Assembly: GCA_002682825.1 (NCBI GenBank)
Contig: NOKP01000041.1
Span: 62,001 to 126,000 of the forward strand
From: Neonectria sp. B-13
Lineage: Eukaryota; Ascomycota; Sordariomycetes; Hypocreales; Nectriaceae
DNA: 64,000 nucleotides
Direction: 5' to 3'
Shown piece after piece: positions 1 to 11,981 of this stretch (the stretch's first letter is position 1; every line of letters starts with the position of its first letter). Under the pieces are notes generated by a model that did no database searches, was not told the DNA's origin, and worked only from the letters and a program-made list of their open reading frames with translations. Both the position numbers and the translations under genes were made by a program.

Positions 1-919
1 TTCAGGAGTAAACGAAAACGAAAGTAAGTTGCGTCCTGCTGGCTGAAAACCGAAAGCTTGTCACCATTTATGCGCAACGTCACCAGGAAATACGGAGTAC
101 TTGGAAATTGCAGACCGGGTTTAATGATGAATGCCTCTACCCCTCGTATGGTGTTGGTCCAAAGTTGTCTTGTTCCAGGAAGACAAATTACCAGACGAAG
201 TTCATTAAAGCCCTCACGAGCTCATGTACTGGGGAGTGGCACGGTTTTCAAGCAGGTGTCACCTCACGCACAGTCTGCCAAGATTTAAGCATGCCACGAT
301 GCGAATGCGTCGCCAGGATAGCCAAGAGCCCGGCATCTATCGTCGACTCTCCGGTGTTGCATCTGCTCCTGGGACATTCTAGCCAAGCAACATGGATCGC
401 GGCAATGAGATGCACATCAGACACCAAGAACTTGGCGCTTCTTTAGACTGTTACTCAATCGCCCACGATCGTCTCAAAGCCCGAACCTCTCGTTACGTCG
501 CAAAATTGCCCTGACCCCACAAACGGTGGCGATCTGCGGGGGAGTTGGGATTGTCCATTTGGCCCGGACCCTGAGTCCCCGGGGTAGTTCGGGACTTCCA
601 TGCATGTCGGGTGGTTATTAGCTAAGAGACTCCTGTTCGGCCTCGGTTCACTCGTTTCTGGCGTGGACTCTCGGGGATCTGAGCAATCCATTACGCCGAC
701 GTGCAGTCCAAACCCGGATGATTATCTTGGTCCTTTCCTTTCTCTACTTGCCTATGGCTGGACACCATGTGGAGCGAGAGCGCCGATGCGGGGCTGTCTG
801 GGGTAACACTCTATTTGCTCTCCGTGACCGCTCAACAGTTAGGTAACTATTACCTAAAATCCTTTTTGCTGGGAGTAAAAATCTCTTCTTCTAAATGACC
901 ATGAAAAGAGTCGCCCGAG

Positions 920-926
920 TATATAA
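920..926 (+). promoter_or_regulatory. TATA box candidate of the acetate permease gene
   Basis: TATATAA lies 83 bp before the ATG at 1003, a usual distance for a fungal core promoter. The mirrored copy is at 34396-34402. Positions 1-919 contain only short incoherent frames and nothing I recognise. Confidence 0.45.
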
Positions 927-1002
927 GAATGGAAGCCAACTACTCGAGAGAGTATTCAAACCCGGTCAGCTACCGTGATTGTCAGCAAATCTCCACCTGA
1001 AA

Positions 1003-2006
1003 ATGTCGTCAAAGCGTGATGAAGAATGCATGTCCATGCCCATCTCAACGACTTCGAGTCTGGGGCATCGAATCGGAAACCCTGTAAGAGATCCACCACG
1101 TTCCTTATCTCTAGTCCTCAGCCAAGATGGTCATCGCTTACTCTGTTTCAATGTGTAAAGTCACCACTAGCCATGGGGGGTTTTGCCACCACCCTTCTGA
1201 CCCTGTCACTGGCCATGATGGGCTTTCGGGGCGTGGAAACTCAAACTGTTTTTATTGCCAATCTTTGCTTCGCCGCTGGCATAGGCATGCTCATCTCTGC
1301 TCAATGGGAGATGGTTAGAGGCAATACGTTTGGTTACACGTCGCTTAGCGCCTTTGGTCCGTCTTCTTCGAGGTCCAATGTCTCGTTTTGCTGAATATCA
1401 TGGTCGATGTTTCTCATCGCCATGGAATTACTCAGCTTTACTGCCAAAACTTGACTAACTGTTCTTTGTAGCGCTCTTCTACGGCGGATACGGTGTTATC
1501 CTAGCCCCGTCCTTGGGTGTTCTTGAATCGTACGGTGGTGCAACTGCCGAGTATCACAATGCCATGGGATTCTTCATTCTCAGTAATTACTTTCGGCGTC
1601 TATCAGCTCCATCAAAAATAACTAACAAATTTTCTACAGTCTGGGCAGTCTTGGATATTTTCTTCATGATCGGGTCCTTACCCATGTAAGTGTTATACGG
1701 TTCCGCCCGTCGTCTTCATCGTTTGCTAACTGGCATGTCCCCCTCTCCAGTAACCTGGTTTCATTTGGTATCTTTACTACCATTGAACTTTGCTTTTCTC
1801 TTGACGCTGCGTCGAACTTTGCTCTTGCCGATGGCAAGGAGGAGGTTGCAAGGGCATTGATGAAAGCTGCTGGAGCTTTCGGTTTTATCTCTGGGCTGCT
1901 TGGTTACTACAGCTGTGCCGCTTCCATGTGCCAGGATGCGCTGCCCTTCTCACTTCCAGTTGGAGACACGTCCCGGTTCTTCCAGAAATATCGCAAGAGC
2001 GCATGA
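1003..2006 (+). CDS. GPR1/FUN34/YaaH family acetate transporter
   Basis: Plasma-membrane acetate/proton symporter or acetate-sensing protein of the AceTr family (yeast Ady2, Aspergillus AcpA). Five exons join in frame to 229 aa: 1003-1083, 1161-1356, 1472-1582, 1640-1685 and 1751-2006. Joining exons 1 and 2 recreates the family signature NPSPLAMGGF (NPxPLG-type motif). The conserved stretch QWEMVRGNTFGYT follows, then several hydrophobic segments (about six expected) with LFYGGYGV and IWAVLDIFF. The N-terminal tail of about 27 residues is short and cytosolic-like. The intron at 1357-1471 has a clear TTGACTAAC branch site. The gene is convergent with the MFS carrier that follows. Family assignment is firm; the substrate (acetate, other short acids or ammonium) is inferred. 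The mirrored copy is identical. Confidence 0.9.
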
Positions 2007-2433
2007 AACTTGATATCACACATACGGTTGAACCCAGTCGGTGAATGGAGGAAAACAGCATCTATATCAGGTCCAGGGCACAGAGATGGATTCAGACGTC
2101 ATGTATCTAGTTGATCTTGGCTATATGAAAATGATGACTTTCAACGACGCGTTGTTTGAGCAGGGGGAGCTCGGTAACCTATTGAACCCTCAGCTACAAA
2201 CCCAAGGTTACATGGCGTGCACAAGGAGCAAGGCTGGCGAAGTTTCCAGAGTATTCGAAGTATCTGATAAGGGGTGGCTAAGACTGAGCTTGGTCACAAT
2301 TGTTCCATTGTGCGCTGAAAATTCGCCTTCGAAGGTAACGGGTTTTGGAACACAAGATGGTAACGTGTTGTCTTGATCTGTAGTACTAGGTACTAAAGGC
2401 TATAGAAATAGAAGAGCGTATCGTAGTATAAAG

Positions 2434-4155
2434 TTAGATAGGATAAATGAAGAAAGGGTTTTCCAAGTCAGTCAAGTCCAACATCGCAATGTCAACCTTT
2501 CTGCGAACTAAAACCCCGGCTTCATCGCGCTGCTCCACCTCTCCAAATTGATGGTCTCGCTTTTCCTCCTCACTCAGCCCAGACGCCCAGGCCTTGCGGA
2601 TGGCATTTCGCTTCTTCAGAATGAACTGGATCCAAAACAGAATCAAAGGGGTACCGATCCAGCTGATAACAATTTGCGAAATCCAAGCCCCGTAATAGCG
2701 TGGCGCATCTCTGGGAACCCAGATCTGAGGCGATATCAGATTCGCGACACTGTATCCAATCATGAACATGACGTTGCGTGTGAGCTTCTTCGTATAACCC
2801 GCCGAAGAAGACGTGGCCCATCCCAGTGCGATGATGTAGGTGTTACCGTACGTGTGACCGGCGAGAAGTAGGCATGCTAACATGCCAGTCTTTTCGTTCC
2901 AGTCTATAGTCACCATACCAATGCCACCTGCAACGGCAGGTAGACACCAAACCAAGCCGTGGAGGGCAAGATTCTTAGGCCACCACTTGAGAGCAAAGGT
3001 ACCAGCGAGGCAGACAACAATGCCGAATCCGCCACCTGCTGCAGCCACGAGAGTCGAGCCTAAGCTGGTGACGCCAAGCGCTTTAGTGATCAAGTTTTGT
3101 TGTCCGTACGTCAGGTTGTTTGACATCATGAGCGTAAATGCCTGTAGGGTGAACAGCCACGAAACAGGATCTTTGAGAGTCTCGACGCATTGAGACTTCT
3201 TGAAATGCTTCTGCTCGATGGAGCTCTGGCTAGATTCATGAACACGTTGGATGACGTGGACTTTCTCCTCCAAAGTCAGAAACCTTGCTTCGGCAGGGTT
3301 GTTTGGGTAGTAGAACCACACAACGATGGAAAGCAGTACGGAGACACCACCAGTGACGATCATGAAGAGCTTCCAGGGCAGAATGTAACTGTGACTCCAA
3401 AGCAAGCCGTACGATATGAAGGCTGCACAGACAGGCGCGGCCGCGGCGGTTGCCCACAGGAAGGGTTGAAGAAATGACTGCTCATGACGATTGAAGAACA
3501 TGCCGATAGTCATTTCCATGGCTGGGACAACAACAGACTCGCTTGCACCTAGAAGTAGTCGGAGTACTACGAGACCTGCGTACGTTGTCGCCGCGCAGTG
3601 TAGGAGAACAGTGGCACCCCACATAAAGATGAGGCCAGCCACAAATTTGCCAAACGGCAGTCTTTGCATGGCATAGTGCCCAGGCCATTGCGCAGCGAGA
3701 TATCCTAACAGCACGGGAAACTGTGAGATCGCGTCTTGCAAGAACACAGCACTTGGATTTCGAGTAGGCATTACTTACCGACGTAAAAGAAGGTTCCAAG
3801 ATTGTTATATTGGCCTTTGTCGATGCCCGTCTCCTCAAACAGTCCCAAGATAGCAGCGTATCCGAGAGTTGATTTGTCGATCTAACAATGTCAACAGGAG
3901 CTTCTTTCATGGATAGAAGTGTAATTAACTTACGAAAAGAAGCAAGTTTATGGCCGAAAGAAGACCCATGACATTGATGTATAGTTTTCGTCGTAGTCGT
4001 TTCTCCTTTTCGGGAGTCAATGGGCCAAAGTCCCCTCCATGATCCTCGATAATCCGTAATGTGACATCGGCATACTTTTCAGCGACGACAGTCGTTTCGC
4101 CCGGAGTGTCCTGGCCGCCCTCGACCTTGACCTTTATGTCGTTGCTAGCACCCAT
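2434..4155 (-). CDS. MFS transporter, allantoate permease (Dal5)-like anion:cation symporter
   Basis: Membrane carrier of the ACS/Dal5 branch of the major facilitator superfamily, which imports organic anions such as allantoate, ureidosuccinate or vitamin-like acids. Three exons (3934-4155, 3779-3881, 2434-3704) give 531 aa. Exon 1 is a cytosolic N-terminus rich in charged residues plus the start of the first membrane segment. Exon 2 encodes [14 protein letters not shown] and LGTFFYVG. Exon 3 carries [11 protein letters not shown], the [11 protein letters not shown] segment and the [14 protein letters not shown] segment typical of this group, a central charged loop (about 215-260), then the second six-helix bundle. 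The C-terminus [13 protein letters not shown] fits the usual Dal5-like ending. Intron donors are GTAAGT. A single TGATAA (GATA-factor type) lies near 4234 upstream, too weak alone to claim nitrogen control. Substrate unknown. Confidence 0.92.
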
Positions 4156-7100
4156 CTCCAGTCTCTAGACGGCTGTCTGAATGACACAGAAGAGGTTCGT
4201 TGAAGTGAGAGGTGAAAGACGAATATGCTTGGCTGATAAAACTGATCCAAATCTGTCCCAGTTAATTTAGCACCGTGGTTCATGCAGCTTTAATACGGCG
4301 GGCCACTGAGCAGCATGAGCCCATTGTCACGCCAGGAAATGTGGACTTGACGGATTAGCTTTTAAGAGCACTGCGTGGCAAAATTTCTTCCTGGATTTCT
4401 CATTGGCTTTGCTCGCTTTTTTCGTGTAGTTGCAGTTCATGGTGACAGTGGGTGGACCTCTTGCGTGATTGCAGAGAATTAGCACTCAACGTGGTTTCTG
4501 GGATATTGGCCCACTATAGCACTCATGGATCTCAGCCGACTGGCTCCGAGTCATCGCCATCCCCTGCACTTGGGGGAACGTGCCCGAACGGGCGTCTTAG
4601 CAGGGTCCAGATGATGCCATATCAAAGAATGGAGTAGGGAACTCGTGAATGCGCTCGTGTCATGCAATCCGTGAGAATTTCGCTCACTGCTCAAGAACAG
4701 CGGTTCCACTTGGCTCGGTGACTATACGGCGATTAATCTCGAGTGTCAGCGCTTGTGATTCGTAATCGATTGCGCTTGATGTTAACTAGTTAACTGTACT
4801 GGGAAGCCGAAGTCGGATAAGTCTTTCAATATTCAATCACATTATGGATTCTGAGATGCTACAAGTCAGCCATCTGGAACTCGTGTCACGAATTCATAGC
4901 CCATACCTTTTGTTAGCTAGCAATCACTTTCGGTAGTCGGGGGTGATCTAGAGAAGGTCAATGGGAGGTTCAACTTCGTAACACAATCTCATGACGAAGT
5001 TGCTGTAAGGCCTTGGCCTTCATCAGAGAATAGGAGACGATGACGGGGTAGTTTTGGTTCGAACACTGCTTGATAGCCATGAATTTCTTTGTAAGAACAG
5101 GTGTTTCCCTACGCAATCGCACATCGCGTTGAAGAGGAAAAGGTTGACATTGATCTCAGCTACATAGCCATTCTTTTGGAATCATGTACTAGTTGACTTG
5201 ATTGGGGTGACTTTGCGGTCGTACATGTTAGAGCGACGACGGAAGCGGAATTTTGCATCGAGCGCATCCATATCGAGAAACGAACTGGGTACTTTGATAT
5301 TGCGCGACGGGAACTATGAAATAGCTCAGTCATACGAAAAATCTCCGGGCGACCCCATCTCCTGTAACATCTCTGGGCCACAGGCTTGCTGGTTATTCGC
5401 GATGGGCAAGACTAGAAGAAAACATCATGACAAGTTATCAACTTAACGACCAATTAGTGCCTGGCTTGAACCAGTTTTGTACGTTCATGTGTTCTGTGAC
5501 TACGCCAGGAGCATGGTGTTCAGTTTACATTCTTCAGTCGCGTGGCCAGATATTACACAACGCACATGTCCCGGAAATAACTATCCGCGACCTAGTGACA
5601 ACACGGTTTGTACGTAGGATGAAGGAGCATACGAGACAAAGGACACAATAGATCAACGACAACGGAATCAGGAAGAGAAGGAAGGACATGTCCTGGCGAT
5701 GGAATACGATTCATAGACCTCTGTTCGAGTATTAGACAGTTCTATTCCTGTTCGAGTGGTTAGTTCATATCTTAGTGGAAACGAGTTCAAAGGGTGATCT
5801 GCGAGACACCAATACAAGCAGAAGACGTAAGGTTGATGTTGTGTTGTTTGACGCCGGCAGGTTCTAGTAGGATAAAAGGCGCCTATCTAACTACCTACAT
5901 CTCTATTGTAAAATTCCGTCAAAGTCTAGACAAAATAGGAACGGCAGGTATGAAAGGAAATGAGATTAGGTTCTATCGCTTTGTCATATGTTATACATAC
6001 GTAAACGGGGGAAGTAAAAAGTTGAGGTGTAGGGTAGGTTACCCACGTTGAACAGGAGGTCTTTCAGGGGTCCGGGAGAAGACAGACAGATCAAAAGATA
6101 GGAAAAGGTCGAGAAAACGAGGTAGTGAGCTAAACTAGCTACGGGGTGAATCTTCCCTTATGTACACAGTGATATTATTCTTTTCCTTCCTATCCATTTC
6201 CATGATTGCGTTGGCATAGCTGTTGTCATGCCGAATGCTTGCTTGCAAGATGTCTGCTGCCGCGACCGGCACGTGACATCTTTGGCGGATGCCTTCAACA
6301 CACGTGGACAATATCTAGTGGGATTTGTGATCACACGTAAGACGTAAGGTAAAGGATGGAAAGAGATTGCTACTGAGATTGGCATTGAGTAAGAATTCTG
6401 GACACAGATGCCCTCCATGCTCACGCTAGCAAGCTTATCCAACGTGGTGCAAAACGATAGGTAGAAATCTTAGCAATAATTAGGCGCCAATGGATGGTCT
6501 GTGGAGCGATCTGGTCTGGTGAAGTGATGAAAGGAGTACGCTCATCTTAGAAATCTTCCTCGACGACTCCGGCGCATTCCTGGTTAACTCTAATAACTAC
6601 TCTGCAAACGAGATACTGAAGTGACGTCGTGTATATTCAGATTAAATCCGATTCACGTCGGCAGCTCTCTTAGCCCCGTGGTCGTTGCTCGATGGCCGCT
6701 GATGTCAGTTCTAATGCGATAAACTAATAAGTGATCCTTTGTGACTTGTGAGGCGGGCTTAGTTCGGAGATCTTCTTCGCACTAATTATGACAAACTTTG
6801 GAGTACTGTATTGTCTTTCACAAGAGGAAGCGAGAGGGTTAAGAAGTTGGATTACAAACAAACCAGGCATTAACGAATTGAAACTTGGTTCGCAAGGTGG
6901 CGCAGCGATCGACGATGGATCAACCCGAGGCGCCCGGACTAAGCTTGAACAAGACGCAGTCGTTTCAGCTCAGCTTTATGCATATTCATCTCACAAGTTT
7001 CCACATGCATGAGAGACGTGCTACTGAAACTTCCGACCTCACAAAGAGACAAGAAGAGTACGGAAAATGGATCTAGGTGGCCACTAGGCACTTGTTCACC

Positions 7101-8018
7101 TTTTATGTGATTGTTCTTGGACCCAGTTTCCATCTCATTCTAAGAAACTTGCTTTGAACTCCAATGCAACGGTCGTGGTGTAGTGTACTTCGTACGCGGC
7201 GTGATTATCCCTCTTAGGAGCATCCATGTTCCTTTGACGGAAAAACTGTTCTGTTCGAGCCGTACAGCGACCAATCTCGTTTCCAGGAGTACCACAGGGC
7301 TCTGATGGACTAAGGTGAAGTGTTATAGGTCGATCATTTGGTGCAGGCATTGACATGAAACTTGAAATGGAGTCTATGTTACAAATCATTTGCATATTAT
7401 TCGGCGAGGGGATGTAGTTGCGGGGACTGTTTCGAGTGGGAACTATGCCAAGGACAAGGATGTCATTTGCAGCGACAGCCCGGGACACGCCATTGGCGGG
7501 CTTAATAAACAAGGACGACCAGGTTTATCTGAAACGAAGCAGTGATACGGTAAAGACGCTTGGATTAAAAATCTCCTTGGTGGGACAATCCACGACTCCT
7601 AGTCTAGTTCCACCAACCCCGGCTTATCTGTGTGCATCCCTTGATATTAAGGAAGCTTACTTCTCTAGGTCCGATGCACTGCGCTGGGATATGTCAAGCT
7701 ATGTTGTTTCGGAGCTTCCGAATCCTCTAAGGGGGATGTCAACCACAAGGGCAAGTGCAAGGGAGCGAGGACGCATATAACGTCTACAAGAGCCGCGTCG
7801 TTACAAACTCTTCCATCGAACATTGAGTCGCATCTTGACTGCATTCTTTCACTTCTGAGTCGCCGCGAGTACGGTGTTTTTCCTTCGTTTGTTCCCTTTC
7901 TGACCCTGGTGGTCGTTCATTCTCTATTTGCATACATTCATTTTGACTCCGAGCCGTTCTTTCACCCGCTTCTCGTTCAAGTACTCGACCATTCATTCAA
8001 CTCGAAGCAATCTCAACC
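4156..8018 (+). other. 3.9-kb gene-poor region between MFS carrier and cellobiose dehydrogenase
   Basis: The longest open frames here are 120-125 codons, lack family resemblance and overlap each other on opposite strands. I see no tRNA, transposon ends, tandem repeats or conserved protein. The part near 4156-4300 is the MFS promoter, and the part near 7750-8018 is the cellobiose dehydrogenase promoter and 5-prime UTR (a CATATAA occurs near 7773). The rest could hold distal regulatory DNA or a noncoding transcript, but the sequence alone does not show it. Confidence 0.5.
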
Positions 8019-10430
8019 ATGCGTTGCACACTCTCTGGGGCAGCAGCCCTGCTCGGCTTGGTTGGAAAAGCCACAGCGGCGCTTGCGACTACAGCCTACA
8101 ATGACCCTCTGACGGGCATCGACTTCCAGCGGTATCAGTCCGCCGGATACAGCTTTGGCATTGCGGTGCCAGAGACTGTCGGCTCTGACTTTATCGGTCA
8201 GATGGTGGTCCCACTCACCGACGCTGGAGGATGGGGTGCTGTTTCGCTCAAGGGAGGCATGTTGAACGGCCTCCTCTTTGTGACCTGGGCAGACGGCGAC
8301 GACATCATTACCTCGTTCCGACTTGCTGGATCGTATGCCAACCCGGACGTCTACTCGGACACGGAAGTTAGCGCACTGCCAATCGCCAACGGCACCTTTG
8401 TCAACAGCACTCACTTGTCGTACACCTTCCTCTGCGAGGGCTGCATCATTGCCAACAAGACGAGCTTCGCCAACACGAACCCTATCCTCGGATGGGCCAT
8501 TTCTGCTGAGGACCCTACCACCGTTTCGGACCCTGAAAGCGCCCTGTCCTACCATGCTGCCGGCTTTGGCCAGTTCGGTCTCGACTTGGCTTCGGCCAAG
8601 TCTGCTGAGTACGCTCAGTGGGCTTCGTGGGCCGCTGCCACTACGCCCGGGACAGGATCTGGAGGCAACACCACTGTGCCCGGTGGAAACAGTACTATTC
8701 CTGTGCCTACCGTCTCCAACTTAACCTACGACGTCATCGTGGTAGGCGGCGGCCCTGCCGGTATCATTGCCGCCGAGCGCCTTGCTGAGTCCGGCGCAAG
8801 TGTCCTCCTCATTGAGAGAGGTCCGGCGAACACGGTCGCCCTGGGTTCTGCTCAGGCCTTGCCCTGGAACGATACCTTGACCCCGTACGACATCCCCAGT
8901 CTCGGCAGCAGCATGACCAGCGTCGCGGGCACCAAGTTCTGCAGCGACACTGCTTCCACTGCTGGCTGCCTCTTGGGCGGATCAAGCTCCATCAACGGCC
9001 TGAACTTCATCCACCCCCCGGAGCGTGACTGGCAAGGTTGGCCTGCGGGATGGAAATGGGCCGACGTGTCAGGGGCAGCTGATCGCCTCTACGAGCGCAA
9101 CCCTGGCACGACAGCTCCCTCTGACGACGGCAAGTACTATGACGACCGTACCTTCAAGGTCTTGTCTTCGTTGCTCGATTCCAAGGGTTGGGCCGAGGTT
9201 GACTCGATTGAATCACCCAACGAGAAGCACATGGCCTACTCTCGCCCCTCTTGGTCTATCAAGGACAACCTTCGTGCCGGGCCTGCTCGGTCATACATGC
9301 CTTTTGCTGAGAAGTTGCCCAACTTCACCTTGAAGCTCAACACCAAGGTCATCCAAACCATCCGCACCGGCAGCACCATCACCGGAGTCCTCACTCTTGC
9401 AGAGAATGGTAGCACACAAATCATCAATGTCAAGACAGGTGGCAAGGTCGTCCTCGCCGCCGGTGCCATGTCGACGCCGCGACTTCTCTGGAACTCCGGC
9501 ATCGGTCGGGCTGATGCCTTGGCCATCGTCGAGAGCGGATCGGCCAAGACTGGCGTGACTCTCCCCGCAGAAGACGACTGGATTGATCTCCCTGTTGGCC
9601 ATCACCTCCAGGACCACGCACAGGTTATGCTGCAGTTTACGTCCACGACCAACTTTACCGCATACAACTTCAACGGCATCGCTGTGGACCCCGTCGCGGC
9701 CGATCTGGACCTGTACTACCAAGGCTCCGGCCCCATCACCCAGGCGGCACAGCGCATGCACCTGTGGACATCGGTAGAGGGTGCCGATGGGCGTACTCGT
9801 TATCTCCAGGGCACCGCGAGCGCCATGGCGTCGGGTATCGTTACTGTGCGCACCTTCTTGACCCACGGCACCAGCACAGTCGGTGAGCTGGGCATCTCGG
9901 CGTCCGGAAACACTCTCCTCAACACCAAGCCGTGGCTGATTGACGAAAACGACCGCAAGGCCATGTCCGGCTTTGTTCAGTGGTGGCTCGATCTCACTGG
10001 CAGCAACAACTCGACGCTGAAGTACATCACCCCCAACGCCACAGTTGAAGACATCATCTCTTCCAAGATGATCAGCGGTGACCACTGGGTTGGTAGCGCC
10101 AAGATGGGTGGTGATGATGGACGAAACGCCAACGGCTCCAGCGTCGTCGACTTGAACACCAAGGTGTATGGCACGGATAACTTGTTCGTTGTTGACGCGT
10201 CTATTCACCCTGAGCTGCCCACTGGTAACACCCAGTCCATCATTATGATCACGGCCGAGCACGCCGCCAAGAAGATTGCCAGCTTCAACGTCAGCGACTC
10301 TGGTTCCGGCTCCAGCTCCGGTTCCGGCTCAACGGGTGCTTCCAAGTGCCGCAGAGGACTCAGAGCCCACAACCACGCCAGGAGGGGATTCCACTGGAAG
10401 AGCGGCGCACGAATTAGGAGCGGATATTAG
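8019..10430 (+). CDS. cdh: Cellobiose dehydrogenase (secreted haem-flavin enzyme), no CBM1
   Basis: Extracellular flavocytochrome that oxidises cellobiose and other beta-linked sugars to lactones and passes electrons to lytic polysaccharide monooxygenases or quinones. One uninterrupted 803-codon frame. Residues 1-21 are a signal peptide. About 22-205 form the cytochrome domain, with likely haem ligands Met81 (in GGMLNG) and His179 (in SYHAAGFG). A Gly/Thr/Asn/Pro-rich linker covers about 207-233. The GMC flavodehydrogenase starts with the FAD dinucleotide fold VIVVGGGPAG (240-249) and ends near 767. Catalytic His is about 689 (DHWVGSAKMG) and Asn about 737 (ELPTGNTQ). A Ser/Gly stretch and a basic tail end the protein, with no carbohydrate-binding module. 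The start ATG follows CAACC and precedes the signal peptide directly. An AATAAA lies about 100 bp after the stop. No introns, unlike its neighbours. Confidence 0.95.
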   Translation: MRCTLSGAAALLGLVGKATAALATTAYNDPLTGIDFQRYQSAGYSFGIAVPETVGSDFIGQMVVPLTDAGGWGAVSLKGGMLNGLLFVTWADGDDIITSFRLAGSYANPDVYSDTEVSALPIANGTFVNSTHLSYTFLCEGCIIANKTSFANTNPILGWAISAEDPTTVSDPESALSYHAAGFGQFGLDLASAKSAEYAQWASWAAATTPGTGSGGNTTVPGGNSTIPVPTVSNLTYDVIVVGGGPAGIIAAERLAESGASVLLIERGPANTVALGSAQALPWNDTLTPYDIPSLGSSMTSVAGTKFCSDTASTAGCLLGGSSSINGLNFIHPPERDWQGWPAGWKWADVSGAADRLYERNPGTTAPSDDGKYYDDRTFKVLSSLLDSKGWAEVDSIESPNEKHMAYSRPSWSIKDNLRAGPARSYMPFAEKLPNFTLKLNTKVIQTIRTGSTITGVLTLAENGSTQIINVKTGGKVVLAAGAMSTPRLLWNSGIGRADALAIVESGSAKTGVTLPAEDDWIDLPVGHHLQDHAQVMLQFTSTTNFTAYNFNGIAVDPVAADLDLYYQGSGPITQAAQRMHLWTSVEGADGRTRYLQGTASAMASGIVTVRTFLTHGTSTVGELGISASGNTLLNTKPWLIDENDRKAMSGFVQWWLDLTGSNNSTLKYITPNATVEDIISSKMISGDHWVGSAKMGGDDGRNANGSSVVDLNTKVYGTDNLFVVDASIHPELPTGNTQSIIMITAEHAAKKIASFNVSDSGSGSSSGSGSTGASKCRRGLRAHNHARRGFHWKSGARIRSGY

Positions 10431-11143
10431 ATGCCGTCAATGGCACTAGCTTAGCTGATGCTACGGTTGTCTCTTTAGGCCATCTTGAAGCATGCCTTCC
10501 ATTCTCGACATGTATAAATTTTAGTCTGGTAAATAAATCATCAAGACCTTCCATCGTTGTCCAAAACATCAATATAGCCCGCAGCCCCTTCTAGAGCATT
10601 TAAAGATCCGAAGTTGAGCATGGACCCTGAAATCTGGAAAAGGAACATCAACTCCGCAACAGAGTGGCCTACTTCTACTCTAACCGCTAAAGGATGACCA
10701 AAGTCCGCATCATCTCCACAGACGGACATTTGCTAAGCGTGTCAAGTCTGCTGTTCACACTGTAGATCCAACTGCGCAACTCCGCAGAGTGACTCCGCCG
10801 ACCGGAATCCCTGCGTGAATCTATTAGGCCCATCACTGGCATTCATGGACGAATAATTAGGCGAAAGTTGCGGAGAAGCCTCAGACTCCGCACTCTAACC
10901 TAGCAATAACGTTGTTTACGTTGCATTCCCTTGCCTCGAATGATTCACTTCTTTGGTGATCCATGGTGGTGCTACTGGGGTCTTCAAAATGCTCAGTCGA
11001 TAGAGTTTGGGTGATGCTTATAAGTAGCTAGAAACCTCCGCAAGTACAGTTGCATCATATTCGCACACCCAGCCTATTCCATCCCATCGTGCTTCACAAC
11101 AGCTGGGACTTCGGGAGGCAAAGGCAACCTTCGCCCAGCAGCC
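10431..11143 (+). other. Intergenic region, cdh 3-prime end and GST promoter
   Basis: Contains the probable polyadenylation region of the cellobiose dehydrogenase gene (AATAAA at 10532-10537) and the upstream region of the glutathione transferase gene. The motif CTCCGCA recurs several times in either orientation between about 10650 and 10900; its meaning is unknown. No coding sequence recognised. Confidence 0.5.
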
Positions 11144-11981
11144 ATGGCGCTTTCCCCGAAAATAGTCCTATACACAAGCCGCCAGTGCCCCTGTATGTCA
11201 AGTCCATAATGGCAACTTTGCCATGACCAAAATCTGACTAGGAAGCCCAGATGCACATCGTGTCCATATCGCCCTCGCCGAACTCGGTCTCGATTATGAG
11301 GAGGAGGCGATTGACCTCGACGTTCCTCGTACAGATGCTTACCTAATGATAAATTCACGGGGCAAGGTGCCATCTCTCAGCTATAATGGTCAAGTCATCA
11401 CCGAATCTGCTATCATCGCGCAATTTCTTGCAGACGCACATCCGTCGCATCTGGTCCTCCCGTCTGGCTCCGAGAAAGGTGCATTTCAGCGCGCTCGCAT
11501 TAACGCCTTCGTCGATTCCTACATGACACAGGTCCAGCCTCTTCTTTACAAAGTGTTCAGGACTAAGACAGACGATGAAGTCGAGAGCGTCGCTAGAACT
11601 ATAGTGCAGACCATTGCCAACGAGTTGGAGCCACTTCTCATAGGCTGTGCGCCTTACTTTGGAGGAAGTGAGAACATTACGTTGGCTGAGGCAAGTCGTT
11701 CCTAATATATTCAGCTCAACTTCCGCGGTTATGTTGGAGTTCAAACTGACAGAAACGCACAGGTGCTCACGGCGTCGTTTATCCTCCGACTCTACTCGTC
11801 GGCCAACTTTGGGATTCTGCCCAAGAGCCTCATTGATGACCTTTCTTTGCAAGCCCCAAACTTCTCCCGCTGGGTGGAAAGTATCCAGAAGGTCCCAAGC
11901 ATTTTCGCGATATATGATGAGAGCGTTTGGGTGGCTAAGTTTGGTGAGAAGATTGCACAGTACCGGAGCACGATTTCTTGA
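11144..11981 (+). CDS. Glutathione S-transferase, omega-like (CPYAHR active site)
   Basis: Cytosolic thiol transferase or dehydroascorbate reductase-type GST for detoxification or redox repair. Three exons, 11144-11192, 11251-11690 and 11763-11981, give 235 aa. Splicing the first intron (GTATGT donor, CAG acceptor) restores the CPYAHR motif with the presumed catalytic Cys15, as in omega-class fungal GSTs. The thioredoxin-fold N-domain runs on through ALAELGLDYEEEAIDL, with the glutathione-binding signature GKVPSLSYNGQVITESAII. The alpha-helical C-domain begins near residue 95. The second intron appears to use a GC donor (GAG|GCAAGT) and the acceptor CACAG; this is the only junction that keeps LAEVLTASF in frame. 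The length is normal for the family. Confidence 0.85.

Noticed and set aside
2041..2376. 111-codon frame after the acetate permease
   Set aside because: Starts with GTG, lies in the 3-prime flank and shows no family features.
5056..5066. GGTTCGAACAC, resembling a tRNA B box
   Set aside because: No matching A box or cloverleaf upstream.
8013..8555. 180-codon antisense frame over the signal peptide and haem domain
   Set aside because: Same shadow effect; composition unlike a real protein.
9291..10262. 323-codon antisense frame within the cellobiose dehydrogenase gene (and its mirror)
   Set aside because: Shadow frame produced by GC-rich codon bias of a strongly supported gene; no domain resemblance.
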